64,000 nt of DNA. Origin: an uncultured Collinsella sp. (lineage in GTDB: Bacteria; Actinomycetota; Coriobacteriia; Coriobacteriales; Coriobacteriaceae). Location: NCBI GenBank assembly GCA_900541055.1, contig UQHZ01000002.1, positions 96,610-160,609 on the forward strand, in the 5' to 3' direction. A model generated the notes under the pieces. The model was not told where the DNA came from. It saw only the letters and a list, made by a program, of their open reading frames with translations, and made no database searches. The position numbers and the translations under genes were made by a program. This document shows, in pieces, positions 16,869 to 25,474 of the stretch (the stretch's first letter is position 1; each line of letters begins with the position of its first letter).

Positions 16869-18635
16869 TTACGAGCGCTTGCGGCTCACCACGGCGCCCG
16901 CGGCGATGGCGGCTGTTCCTGCAAGGGCGGCTGCCACGATGGCTGCGTTCGAGGCGTCGCCGGTTGCCGCGAGCTTGCCGGTGGTCTTGGCTCCCGTGGC
17001 TGCAACTGCAACGGTCTTGGTCGTCTTCGTGCCCTCGGACTTGGAACCCTCGGGCTTGGTCTCGCCTGGCTTCTCCTCGGGTTTGATCTCCTCGGGAGGC
17101 GCGATGACCGTGCTCTTGGCGACAGCTTCGTTATAGGGGGAGTCGATCACAGCGTCGCCCGTGCCGATGGTTTGACCCACCACGTAGAAGGTGCCGTCAT
17201 CGAGTTCTTCCTTGTTGCGATAGCCAATGATCTTGCCGCCTGTGGGCGTCTGGATGGGAGCGCCTTCGATCTCGATGGTGCCGATTGTCTCGCCGTCCGC
17301 GCTCACGGCAAGGGCGAAGATTGCCGCCGTGTCTCCCTCAGCTGTGACCTTACTGCGGACAATCGAGATGGTCGCGGGCGTGATGCCCTCCTTGGTCCGG
17401 GCAAAGATGCCGATGTTCACGCCCCTATGCTCGGGAATGACCGCGCCACTTTGGTCGTTGCTGTAGTGATCGGGGCCGTCGCTACCGGACTCGACATAGC
17501 GGGCTATAGCCTTGACAACGGAGTCACTAATGTAGATGTGACCACCCGCTTCGTTGGGGTAGTAGTTTCTGGTGGAGATTGCGGTCGAGAACTGGCCTTC
17601 TGCGAACGCATCCACGATCGAGCCGTTCTTGATGACGATGTCGTCCTCGTCGGTGAAGAGGGCGCTGGCTTCATCGTTCCCTGCACTTGCACGGACCGTT
17701 ACGGTTGCGCCATCGAACGTGATGCCCTTGTAGACATAGATGCCATACCCAACGCCACTTGCGTTGAGGGAAGCGTTCGTGACCGTGAGGCTGTTTTTAC
17801 CGTCGATGGCGGCGTCTTCCTCGGAGCTTGCCTTGACCTGGCTGCCACCCGAGATCTCGATGTTGCCGTCGGCCCAAATCGCATTGTCTTTGATAGAGCT
17901 TGCCTCTACCTTGCCGCCGCCCTTTATGATGAGGTTCTCGTTAACATCGATACCCTGATCCTCGGTGGCCTTGGCGGTGACGGTTCCGCTGTTGTCGATC
18001 GTGATGTTGCCGTCGGCCCTGATGCCATCCGAATCGCCCGTGGCGTTAACGTTTCCCGAGCCCTTGATGGTGACATCGCCCCCGGCATCGATGGCATCGT
18101 GCTCGGTGCTCGTGGCGTTGACAGTGCCAGCGCCGTCGATGTTGATGCTGCCGACGGAAGTGATGGCGTCACGAGAAGATGACACGTTGAGCGTGCTGGA
18201 CGCGCCGCCCTGAATATTAAGCTCGGCGTTCTCGTTCGCGCCATCCTTAACCTTGATGCCGCGGCCGTCGCCGTTAGTGACGGTGTTGTTGCCCTCGTAG
18301 CTCACGTTGAGCTTGCCCGCTGCCTCGATCGCGCCGCCGTTATAGCCGTTGAGCTTCATATCGTCGGCGCCGTCCCAGGCCCAGGTGCCGGCCTCGTCGC
18401 CTGCTGCAGTGTTGTACTGAGTGCCGCCGACGTTGACCCACTCGGCCGCGAACGAGACGCTCGGCATGAGCAGCGAGCTCACCGTAAGCGCGCATACGGC
18501 GCCTACAACGATGCGGCGCGTCACGCGGCGCCAGCTGCCGTGTGCGAGCAGCGTGCGACGGCGCACGTCGGGCTCGACAAAATGGGCTCCAGAGGTTTTG
18601 TCATTGCGCTTGGGGGTCGTGAACAAGGCGGCCAT
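16869..18635 (-). CDS. LAATG-anchored beta-helix-like surface protein, copy B
   Basis: 588 residues from the ATG at 18635. Same plan as copy A: arginine-rich N-region (RRVTRRIV), signal peptide ending SVSFAAEW, a long block of strand-forming repeats (INIDGAGTVNATST, DVTIKGSGNVNATGD), a linker rich in Pro, Glu and Lys, then LAATGDASNAA, a hydrophobic span and SRKRS. It has one extra repeat unit around NIEISGGSQVKASSEED that copy A lacks. The end of the repeat region keeps VVKAIARYVE and TAEGDTAAIFA in both. It is presumably exported and sortase-anchored. The leader includes the terminator of the upstream permease. It is the copy next to the intact permease, hence probably the original. Confidence 0.8.
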   Translation of the reverse strand: MAALFTTPKRNDKTSGAHFVEPDVRRRTLLAHGSWRRVTRRIVVGAVCALTVSSLLMPSVSFAAEWVNVGGTQYNTAAGDEAGTWAWDGADDMKLNGYNGGAIEAAGKLNVSYEGNNTVTNGDGRGIKVKDGANENAELNIQGGASSTLNVSSSRDAITSVGSINIDGAGTVNATSTEHDAIDAGGDVTIKGSGNVNATGDSDGIRADGNITIDNSGTVTAKATEDQGIDVNENLIIKGGGKVEASSIKDNAIWADGNIEISGGSQVKASSEEDAAIDGKNSLTVTNASLNASGVGYGIYVYKGITFDGATVTVRASAGNDEASALFTDEDDIVIKNGSIVDAFAEGQFSTAISTRNYYPNEAGGHIYISDSVVKAIARYVESGSDGPDHYSNDQSGAVIPEHRGVNIGIFARTKEGITPATISIVRSKVTAEGDTAAIFALAVSADGETIGTIEIEGAPIQTPTGGKIIGYRNKEELDDGTFYVVGQTIGTGDAVIDSPYNEAVAKSTVIAPPEEIKPEEKPGETKPEGSKSEGTKTTKTVAVAATGAKTTGKLAATGDASNAAIVAAALAGTAAIAAGAVVSRKRS

Positions 18636-18781
18636 GGTTACTCCCATCCTCATAGGGCCTATGCGATTACGCCCAGCATATCTGCAGGATGTAGCCGGCG
18701 GTAGTGCCGTTTGGAGGGCAAAATGTCCAAAACTCGGGAAGCAATACATCGCGCGTCCGTGCGTTGCCTGGCTTTAAAAGA

Positions 18782-18816
18782 AAAGCGCGGAGCCGCTCGA
18801 TGCGACTCCGCGCTTT
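18782..18816 (-). terminator. terminator of the NCS2 permease
   Basis: AAAGCGCGGAG (18782-18792) pairs with CTCCGCGCTTT (18806-18816). On the minus strand it is followed by TTCTTTT. It lies 27 bases after the permease stop. Confidence 0.85.
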
Positions 18817-18842
18817 GCTGGTTGATATTGCGAACCTTGCGC

Positions 18843-20153
18843 CTACGCTACAAAGAAGTAGACGAGGAAGGCGAGGGCTGCGATCCACATGAGCGGCTTG
18901 ATCTTGGAGGCCTCGCCCTTAAAGAGCGCGACGATCACGTAGGCGATAAAGCCCAGGCCAATGCCGGCAGAGATGGAGTAGGTGAAGGGCACGCCGGCGA
19001 CAATCATGAACGCCGGGAAACCCTGCGACACGTCGGACCAGTCGATCTCGGAGGCCTCGCTCATCATGAGGTAGCCGACGTAGACCAGAGCACCGCAGGT
19101 GGCGGCGCTGGAAACGATGGTGACGATGGGGGAGAAGAACGCGGCGAGAATGAACAGCACGCCGGTGGTGACGGAGGTGAGGCCCGTGCGGCCACCGTCG
19201 GCGGCGCCGGAAGTGGACTCGACGAAGGTGGTGATGGAGGAGACGCCCATGAAACCGCCCACAGCGGCGGCGGCGGAGTCGACGATCAGGATTTCCTTGA
19301 TATTCTCGACGTTGCCGTCGTCGGTGAGGAACTCGCCCTGCTTGGCCACGGCCATCGCGGTGCCCATGGTGTCGAAGAAGTCACTCATGAGCAGCGAGAA
19401 CGAGATGACGAGGAGCGCGGGGTCGGTAAGGACCTTGACGATGGCGGGCACGCCGCCGGCGTCGGCGATGGGGCCACCGATGCTCGAGAAGTCGAGCGGG
19501 GCGATGATACCGGTCGGAGCCTGGGTCACACCTAGGGGGATACCGGCGATAACGGCGACGATGATGCCGATGAGCAACGAGCCCGGCACGTTGCGGGAAG
19601 CCAGGGCAACCGTCACGACGATGGAGATGATGCCGACGATAAAGGTGGGGGAGGCGATGTCGCCCAGGCCGACGAGCGTACCGGCGCCAGCGGTGATGAT
19701 GCCAGCGTCGCACAGGCCGATCATGGCGATAAACAGGCCAAGACCCACCGAGATGGCGTGACGCAGGACAACCGGGATGGCGTCCATGATGGCCTCGCGC
19801 AGGCCACAAAGCACGAGCAGCAAGATGACGACGCCCTCGAGGAAGATGACGCTCATGGCCACGTGCCAGTCACCGCCGCAGACGGTGGTGGTGATTCCGG
19901 CGATCATCGCGTTGACGCCTAAGCCCGACGCGCAGGCGAGCGGGCGGTTGGCGAAGATGCCCATGCAGATGGTCATGATGCCGGCGCCCAGGCAGGTGGC
20001 GCAGGCGAGCGCTCCCGCATCGATGCCAGCGCCCGAGAGCACCGCGGGGTTGACGGCGATGATGTAGGCCATCGCCAGGAATGTTGTCAGTCCAGCGCGG
20101 AGTTCGGTCCCGATTGTGGACTTGCGCTCACTGACGTGAAAAAGTTCGTCCAT
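18843..20153 (-). CDS. NCS2 purine permease (AzgA/PbuG-type hypoxanthine/guanine transporter)
   Basis: 436 residues from the ATG at 20153, with GGAAAGGG upstream; a longer frame starting at 20198 is less likely. AzgA-family signatures: GLTTFLAMAYIIAVNPAVLS near the N-terminus, ACASGLGVNAMIAG, LLMSDFFDTMGTAMAVAKQG with the substrate-binding Asp, and SSITTFVESTSGAADGGRTG. About 12-14 membrane spans. It should import adenine, guanine or hypoxanthine with protons. I see no purine riboswitch in the 190 bases upstream. Its 3' end was partly duplicated together with the surface gene. Confidence 0.9.
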   Translation of the reverse strand: MDELFHVSERKSTIGTELRAGLTTFLAMAYIIAVNPAVLSGAGIDAGALACATCLGAGIMTICMGIFANRPLACASGLGVNAMIAGITTTVCGGDWHVAMSVIFLEGVVILLLVLCGLREAIMDAIPVVLRHAISVGLGLFIAMIGLCDAGIITAGAGTLVGLGDIASPTFIVGIISIVVTVALASRNVPGSLLIGIIVAVIAGIPLGVTQAPTGIIAPLDFSSIGGPIADAGGVPAIVKVLTDPALLVISFSLLMSDFFDTMGTAMAVAKQGEFLTDDGNVENIKEILIVDSAAAAVGGFMGVSSITTFVESTSGAADGGRTGLTSVTTGVLFILAAFFSPIVTIVSSAATCGALVYVGYLMMSEASEIDWSDVSQGFPAFMIVAGVPFTYSISAGIGLGFIAYVIVALFKGEASKIKPLMWIAALAFLVYFFVA

Positions 20154-20346
20154 GCATACCCTTTCCTTGTTCGGCCCCGAGTTTAGGCCGATTGACACGA
20201 ACTCAACTACTATAGCCCCTTTACGACGCTGTTGTTCCTCGCATGTTGATGTTCGGCGCTTTGTAACGGACGGGCGGTATTTTCCGTATGAAAATGTGTG
20301 GGTACCGTATACTTAAGCGGTTACAACGACCCCTATGGAGGAACGT

Positions 20347-20766
20347 ATGATTAAAGAGCTTTGCCACGACGAGGCTATCCTGTCCCAGCGTTGCGAGGTT
20401 GCGACCGTCGAGGACGAGTCGGTTGCTCAGGATCTGATCGATACCATCAAGTCGCTCGACGATGCCGGCTGCCTTGCCGCTAACCAGATTGGCGTCACCA
20501 AGAAGGTTTGCGTCTACCTGGACGATGCCGGCGAGCCCCACGTGCTCTACAACCCCCGTCTGGTGTTTGGCCTGGGCGCCAGCAAGATGGAGGAGAGCTG
20601 CCTGACGCACGAGGAGATCACCAAGTCCACGCGCTATATCAAGTGCAAGGTCGCCTTTGACCAGATCGTCGACGGCAAGATGAAGGAGTGCCGCCGCGAC
20701 TACGCGGGCTTTGAGGCACAAATGATCCAGCATATGATCGACCACTGTCTCGGCAAGTTGGTCTAA
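20347..20766 (+). CDS. peptide deformylase-like protein with altered active site
   Basis: 139 residues from the ATG at 20347 (GGAGG upstream). It aligns to peptide deformylase: AGCLAANQIGV for motif 1 (GxGLAAxQ), MEESCLTHEE for motif 2 (EGCLS), and QHMIDHCLGKLV for motif 3. In active deformylases motif 3 is HExDH; here the catalytic glutamate is methionine, while both zinc histidines and the motif 2 cysteine remain. It may bind metal but should be poor at removing formyl groups. A second deformylase-like gene with an intact HEIDH is at 34406. It may be a regulator or have a new substrate; activity is unproven. Confidence 0.8.
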   Translation: MIKELCHDEAILSQRCEVATVEDESVAQDLIDTIKSLDDAGCLAANQIGVTKKVCVYLDDAGEPHVLYNPRLVFGLGASKMEESCLTHEEITKSTRYIKCKVAFDQIVDGKMKECRRDYAGFEAQMIQHMIDHCLGKLV

Positions 20767-20867
20767 GGGGACCAAAGCACCGCACCTTGCCGCTCAATCG
20801 TCGCTTGCGTACCGTTAGTACGCTTCGCTCCTCTTTCGTGGCAATCTGCGGCACTTTGACCCCTTAG
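20763..20867. repeat. 105-bp imperfect palindrome after the deformylase-like gene
   Basis: Starts at the stop codon with CTAAGGGG and ends CCCCTTAG. The arms pair again at CCAAAG/CTTTG, CCGCA/TGCGG, TTGCC/GGCAA and GCGTAC/GTACGC around a CGTTA loop. It would fold into a long interrupted hairpin. It shares the CTAA...TTAG ends with the 123-bp repeat family at 40943, 42363 and 52378. Confidence 0.7.
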
Positions 20868-20911
20868 ACGACCTGCGGGGTTAACTTGGTTGAGTTTATC
20901 CAGCTTGAATA

Positions 20912-20947
20912 GTCCGGGCGTGACATTGTTGTCATGTCCGGGCTTTT
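20912..20947 (+). terminator. intrinsic terminator
   Basis: GTCCGGGCGTGACA (20912-20925), TTGT loop, TGTCATGTCCGGGC (20930-20943) and TTTT. Fourteen pairs, three of them wobbles. It separates the deformylase-like gene from the bile salt hydrolase. Confidence 0.85.
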
Positions 20948-21010
20948 GTGTTTAGCGCCTTTTTGTTTGGAGACAATGAAATTAGCAAGAACGTAAAGCT
21001 AGGAGGCGCT

Positions 21011-21976
21011 ATGTGCACGAGTATTCGATTTACCGATAATTCTGGCCACATGTATCTAGGCCGCAACCTCGACTGGAGCTTTGACTACGGCCAACAGATT
21101 CGCGTGATGCCGCGCGGGTTTCAGATTCCGTATTCGTTTATCGACGACGCGACAGCGGCACACGCGGTGATCGGTATGTGCATCGATTACAAGAACTACC
21201 CTATGTTCTTCGATTGCGGCAACGATGCGGGCCTCGCCGTGGCGGGCCTCAATTTCCCGGGTTATGCCGAGTATGCCGAGGGGCCGGTTGATGGAAAGAC
21301 CAATATCGCGGCCTATGAGTTTCCCCTGTGGGTGGCAGCGACGTTCTCGACGGTCGATGAGGTCGAGGCCGCGCTGCGCGACACGGTGATTGTTGCCAAA
21401 TCTGCCGGAGAGGGGCTGGGCGTGTCGCTGCTCCATTGGATTATCGGCGACAGCCAGCGCAGCATCGTGGTCGAGATGATGGCTGACGGCCTGCATGTAT
21501 ACGACGACCCGGTCGACACCCTTGCCAACCAGCCGACCTTCCCGTGGCACATGGAAAACCTCCGCACCTATATCACCGCCACAAGCGATTTTCCGCAGAC
21601 GGCGAAGTGGCGTGGCGCCGAGCTTAAGCCCTATGGAGCCGGTGCCGGCATGCGCGGTATTCCGGGTGACTGCTATTCGCCGAGCCGTTTTGTAAAGGCG
21701 GCGTACCTCAATGCCAATTACCCGCAAAAGGAGAGCGAGACCGAAAACGTCGTCCGCATGTTCCGCTCGCTCGAGGGCGTGGTGATGATCGAGGGGGCGT
21801 CCAGGATGGGCGATGGCAAGTTCGAGAAGACTATCTACACCGGATGCTTTAGCGCGCGCACGGGCAATTATTACTACGCGATGTATGGGGATCCGTCGAT
21901 TCGCTACGTGAGCCTGATGGATGCCGAGGGCGCAAGCCCCGATAGACTCGTGGTTCCCGAGCCGCGTCGTTCGTAG
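21011..21976 (+). CDS. choloylglycine hydrolase (bile salt hydrolase / penicillin V acylase family)
   Basis: 321 residues from the ATG at 21011, preceded by AGGAGGCGCT. The second residue is cysteine (MCTSIRF), the N-terminal nucleophile exposed after Met removal. R18 and D21 lie in GRNLDW, N81 in GLNFPGYAEY, an Asn in LANQPTFPWH and an Arg in YSPSRFVKAAY; together these match the catalytic set of the Ntn-hydrolase family. It would deconjugate glycine- or taurine-bile salts in the cytosol. Penicillin acylases share the fold, but the gut context favours bile salts. Monocistronic between two terminators. Confidence 0.88.
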   Translation: MCTSIRFTDNSGHMYLGRNLDWSFDYGQQIRVMPRGFQIPYSFIDDATAAHAVIGMCIDYKNYPMFFDCGNDAGLAVAGLNFPGYAEYAEGPVDGKTNIAAYEFPLWVAATFSTVDEVEAALRDTVIVAKSAGEGLGVSLLHWIIGDSQRSIVVEMMADGLHVYDDPVDTLANQPTFPWHMENLRTYITATSDFPQTAKWRGAELKPYGAGAGMRGIPGDCYSPSRFVKAAYLNANYPQKESETENVVRMFRSLEGVVMIEGASRMGDGKFEKTIYTGCFSARTGNYYYAMYGDPSIRYVSLMDAEGASPDRLVVPEPRRS

Positions 21977-21999
21977 CCGTTAGCTTTACTGCAATGCAA

Positions 22000-22035
22000 A
22001 GCGGCCCTGCGTCTCTCGTGAGGTGCAGGGCCGCT
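22000..22035. terminator. terminator between bile salt hydrolase and Kup
   Basis: AGCGGCCCTGC (22000-22010) pairs with GCAGGGCCGCT (22025-22035). It lies between converging genes; there is no long T run, so efficiency is uncertain. Confidence 0.7.
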
Positions 22036-22055
22036 GTCGTTGATTTATGACGTCG

Positions 22056-24287
22056 CTAGAAGTTGGCGTCGTTGAGTTGTTCGCTCTCGAGGCCGTCGAG
22101 CAGTTGCTGTTCGGGCGTATCGGCGACGCTCTCGAGCAGCTCGGTGGGATCGACGTTCATATTCCTACCGGCTTCGTTGCCGTTGACCAAGTCGTCCGAG
22201 AAGATGTCGACTTCCATTTCCTCGGCTTCCTCGATTTGAACTTCAAGTGGCACCTGGGTGCGAACGAGTTTGACTGCCGGACGCATGCGGGCAAACAGCG
22301 GCACGTACTCGATGATGATGGCCGAGTTCTCGAGACCGTACCAACGTGCCGGGCTTCCGCAGGCGCGGCGGACGGCGTACTTGATGGCCATGACGCGATG
22401 GTCGTTGCGGTTGATGTCCGTTTCGGGGGCAAGCATCTTGCGCAGCATGCAAAAACGGAAGTCGCCCACGTTGCCGCGTGTCTCGTAGATGGAGTAGGTG
22501 TGATGCTGCGGCGGCAACTCACCCGATGCCATCAGGTCGCCAACGATCTGGCGCAGGTAGGCGTTGATGCGCTGATTGACCTTAAAGCCCAGGTCCAAGC
22601 GCACGCGGAACAGGAAGTCTGTGCCAAAGGTCTCAACGGAATACTCGTGCGTATAGGGCTCGTCGGTAACGTGTACGTTGATGAACCAATATGCCTTGGC
22701 GCGCTTGGGATGTTTGTCCAGGATGGAATAGAGCACGTCGCGGTCGAGTGTGAGCGGATCGGGGCTGTTGGTGAGGAACACCAGATTGTCGGCGAGTACG
22801 GGGTAGGTCTCGTCGTTGCGCAGGCGGTTGAGCTGGTCAATGTACTTGGAGACGGGCAGCAGAATCGTCTGCGTGCGCTCGATGGCGGTACCGCGACGCC
22901 ACACATACATAAGGCCGAACAGCAGTGCGGCCAGGAAGATCATGACGTAGCCGCCGTCAAAGAACATGGTGAGGCACGAGGCGAAGAAGCATAGCTCAAT
23001 GGCACCAAAGAGCAGGGCGAAGACGCAGGCACCCAGCTTGTGCTTGAGGATGCCGGCAATGTAGCTCGTCAAAAGCGTCGTGGTCATGAGCATGGTCACG
23101 GTAATCGCGAGGCCGTAGGCGCTCTCCATGCGCTCGGAGTTTTGGAACAGCAGCACGATGAAGATGCAGCCGACCCACATGATGTTGTTGACGAGCGGAA
23201 TATAGAGCTGGCCCTTGGTGTCGCTGGGGTAGTGGATGCGCAGATGCGGCATAAGGTTGAGGCGCGTTGCCTCGGATACCAGCGAGAAAGAGCCGGTGAT
23301 GAGCGCCTGCGAGGCGATGATGGCCGCTACGGCCGAAAGCACGATGGCAAAGGGGCGCAGGGGCTCGGGGAGCATCATATAGAACGGGTTGACGATATCC
23401 ATCGCGAGCATCTGGGGGTTGGAGTTATTGGCGAGCAGCCAAGCGCCCTGACCCAGATAGTTGAGGATAAGGGCCGCCTTTACGAACGGCCAGGATGCGT
23501 AAATGTTAGCTTTGCCCACGTGACCCATGTCCGAATAGAGCGCCTCGGCGCCGGTCGTCGACAGAAAGACAAAGCCGAGCACCATGATGCCCGAGTGGTT
23601 GATGGGCGAGAACAGGAACATGATGCCGCGGATGGGGTTGAGCGCGCGCAAGATGGACAGGTTGCCGAGCATGTTGAACAGGCCGGCGCCTGCCAGGAAC
23701 AGGAACCACAGTGTCATGAGCGGGCCGAACAGCTTGCCGATCGACGAGGTACCGGCGCGCTGCATGGCAAATAGGCCGCAGATAATGATGATGGTAATAA
23801 TGATGACGTTGGTTTGCCCGTCACCCAATAGCGCGTGGCCCCACTCGATAGTGCGCAGGCCCTCAATGGCCGTGGTAACCGTGACGGCGGGGGTGAGGAT
23901 GCCGTCGGCGAGCAGCGCCGCGCCGCCGATCATGGCGGGAAGAATCAGCCAAGGCGCCACTTTGCGCACCAAGCTAAACAGGGCGAAGATGCCGCCCTCG
24001 TTATGGTTGTCGGCCTTCATGGCGATTACAACGTACTTGACCGTGGTCACGAGTGTCATGGTCCAGATGACGAGCGAAAGCGCGCCCAGAATCATGTCCT
24101 CGCTGACGGTGCCGATGCCGCCGTTGTTGGCGACGATTGATTTCATGGTGTACATGGGGCTTGTGCCGATGTCACCGTAGACGACGCCGAGCGTTACGAG
24201 CAGCATGCCAGCGGAGAGGGGAATGGCTCCATGCCCGCCTTGACTACGCTGGTCTTGGAGGTTTGCCTCCAGTTTATTGTGTGCCAC
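22056..24287 (-). CDS. kup: Kup-family potassium uptake transporter
   Basis: 743 residues from a GTG at 24287, chosen because AAGGGAG lies five bases before it; the in-frame ATG at 24305 has no site. The N-terminal half is a 12-span membrane domain with LGVVYGDIGTSPMYT, NEGGIFALFSLV and LADGILTPAVTVTTA, all diagnostic of KUP/HAK/KT. The cytosolic C-terminal part (about 230 residues) contains VTDEPYTHEY and RVRLDLGFKVNQ, then an unusual acidic tail rich in Glu and Asp. It should import K+ with protons. No c-di-AMP riboswitch is evident upstream. Confidence 0.93.
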   Translation of the reverse strand: MAHNKLEANLQDQRSQGGHGAIPLSAGMLLVTLGVVYGDIGTSPMYTMKSIVANNGGIGTVSEDMILGALSLVIWTMTLVTTVKYVVIAMKADNHNEGGIFALFSLVRKVAPWLILPAMIGGAALLADGILTPAVTVTTAIEGLRTIEWGHALLGDGQTNVIIITIIIICGLFAMQRAGTSSIGKLFGPLMTLWFLFLAGAGLFNMLGNLSILRALNPIRGIMFLFSPINHSGIMVLGFVFLSTTGAEALYSDMGHVGKANIYASWPFVKAALILNYLGQGAWLLANNSNPQMLAMDIVNPFYMMLPEPLRPFAIVLSAVAAIIASQALITGSFSLVSEATRLNLMPHLRIHYPSDTKGQLYIPLVNNIMWVGCIFIVLLFQNSERMESAYGLAITVTMLMTTTLLTSYIAGILKHKLGACVFALLFGAIELCFFASCLTMFFDGGYVMIFLAALLFGLMYVWRRGTAIERTQTILLPVSKYIDQLNRLRNDETYPVLADNLVFLTNSPDPLTLDRDVLYSILDKHPKRAKAYWFINVHVTDEPYTHEYSVETFGTDFLFRVRLDLGFKVNQRINAYLRQIVGDLMASGELPPQHHTYSIYETRGNVGDFRFCMLRKMLAPETDINRNDHRVMAIKYAVRRACGSPARWYGLENSAIIIEYVPLFARMRPAVKLVRTQVPLEVQIEEAEEMEVDIFSDDLVNGNEAGRNMNVDPTELLESVADTPEQQLLDGLESEQLNDANF

Positions 24288-24386
24288 GAGGACTCCCTTA
24301 GACATCCGGTTATCTGTCTAGGACAAAAAACTTTATGCCGTCTTTATACATACAAGAGCAGTTTGGCACATCGGGTTATTTTAGAC

Positions 24387-24410
24387 AATAATCCTCAGCT
24401 GGGGATTATT
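24387..24410 (-). terminator. hairpin after the DMT transporter
   Basis: AATAATCCTC (24387-24396) pairs with GGGGATTATT (24401-24410) around AGCT, with one wobble. It lies just past the DMT gene on its strand; the T tail is poor. Confidence 0.5.
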
Positions 24411-24444
24411 TATCTACGCAGGTAGCATTTCAAAGCAGGGGCTT

Positions 24445-25356
24445 TTAAGCACGTGCTGTCTGGGCGATGCCAGCCTTGGCGTTTGCGCGTTTGCCGGCGA
24501 GTTCGCAAAAAATCGCGCCGCCGATGATAAGCGCGGCGCCCATCAGGCGGACCGGTGTTATGGCTTCGCACAAAAGAACGGCGGAGAACACGACGGCCGA
24601 AAGCGGCTCGAGGTAGCCGACGACGGCGACGGTCTGCACAGGCAGTTTGGCGACGGCGCTAAAGTAGAGCAGGCAACCAATGCCGGTGTTGACGACGCCG
24701 AGCATGACGACGGCGCGCCAATCGATGCCTGCGGCGACGCCGGCGGACAGGAATGAGGGAGCACCCTGCGTGATGAGCGTGAGGACCAGCGCGGTCACAA
24801 AGGCGGCACTCACCTGGAGCGTGGAGTTCTCGAGGCCTTCGATGTGTGGCGCACCCTTGCTAGCGATGACCATCAGTGCATAGCAAAATGCCGAGGCGAT
24901 GCCGCAGACGATACCCACAATGGGCATATTGCCGCCTAGACCTTGCGCTGCAATGAGAAAAGCACCGCACGCAACGGCGATAAAGCCGGCGATTTTGCCG
25001 CCGGTCAGCTTTTCGCCAAAGATGAGCGGGGAGAGTGCCATGACAATGATGGGGCCGCAGTAGTACAGCAGCGAGGATACGCCGACGCCGATCGTCTGGT
25101 AGGCGCGGAACAGAAAAATCCAGCCGGCACCCAGCGCGGCTCCCGAGAGGAGGAGGGCTGCGGCTTCGCGGGGGCGAGATGGCGCCTGCAACTTATGGCG
25201 TTGGGTGATGGCGAGGATGGTGACAAGCGAGAATGCACCCAAAAACGTGCGTAGTAGCACGATATCCGAGCTCGGCAGCGCGATAGCAGCGGCGATGATG
25301 CCGTTGGAACCAAACAATAGCAATGCTGCTAAGTACGTAAACAGTCCGTTGTTCAT
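24445..25356 (-). CDS. DMT-superfamily (EamA) transporter
   Basis: 303 residues, ten hydrophobic spans in two EamA repeats: the first includes LLFGSNGIIAAAIALPSSD and LGAGWIFLFRAYQTIGVG, the second GLENSTLQVSAAFV and VGYLEPLSAVVFSAVLL, the YLEP being typical of RhaT/YdcZ-like carriers. It probably exports an amino acid or other small metabolite. It is divergent from a LysR gene with which it shares 118 bases, a common arrangement in which the regulator controls the exporter. Substrate not predictable. Confidence 0.86.
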   Translation of the reverse strand: MNNGLFTYLAALLLFGSNGIIAAAIALPSSDIVLLRTFLGAFSLVTILAITQRHKLQAPSRPREAAALLLSGAALGAGWIFLFRAYQTIGVGVSSLLYYCGPIIVMALSPLIFGEKLTGGKIAGFIAVACGAFLIAAQGLGGNMPIVGIVCGIASAFCYALMVIASKGAPHIEGLENSTLQVSAAFVTALVLTLITQGAPSFLSAGVAAGIDWRAVVMLGVVNTGIGCLLYFSAVAKLPVQTVAVVGYLEPLSAVVFSAVLLCEAITPVRLMGAALIIGGAIFCELAGKRANAKAGIAQTARA

Positions 25357-25474
25357 GCGCTGACATCCCCTCTATATCCGAGCATCTTCACTATGGGTGA
25401 ACTGGCTTTAGAAGAAAAGCGAATATAATGCATAGATAACATGACAAAAACTCATGCAAAGGTGGAGGCGTGAC

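Noticed and set aside
20154..20346. Purine riboswitch upstream of the purine permease
   Set aside because: The conserved loop-loop and P1 sequences of the purine aptamer are not seen.
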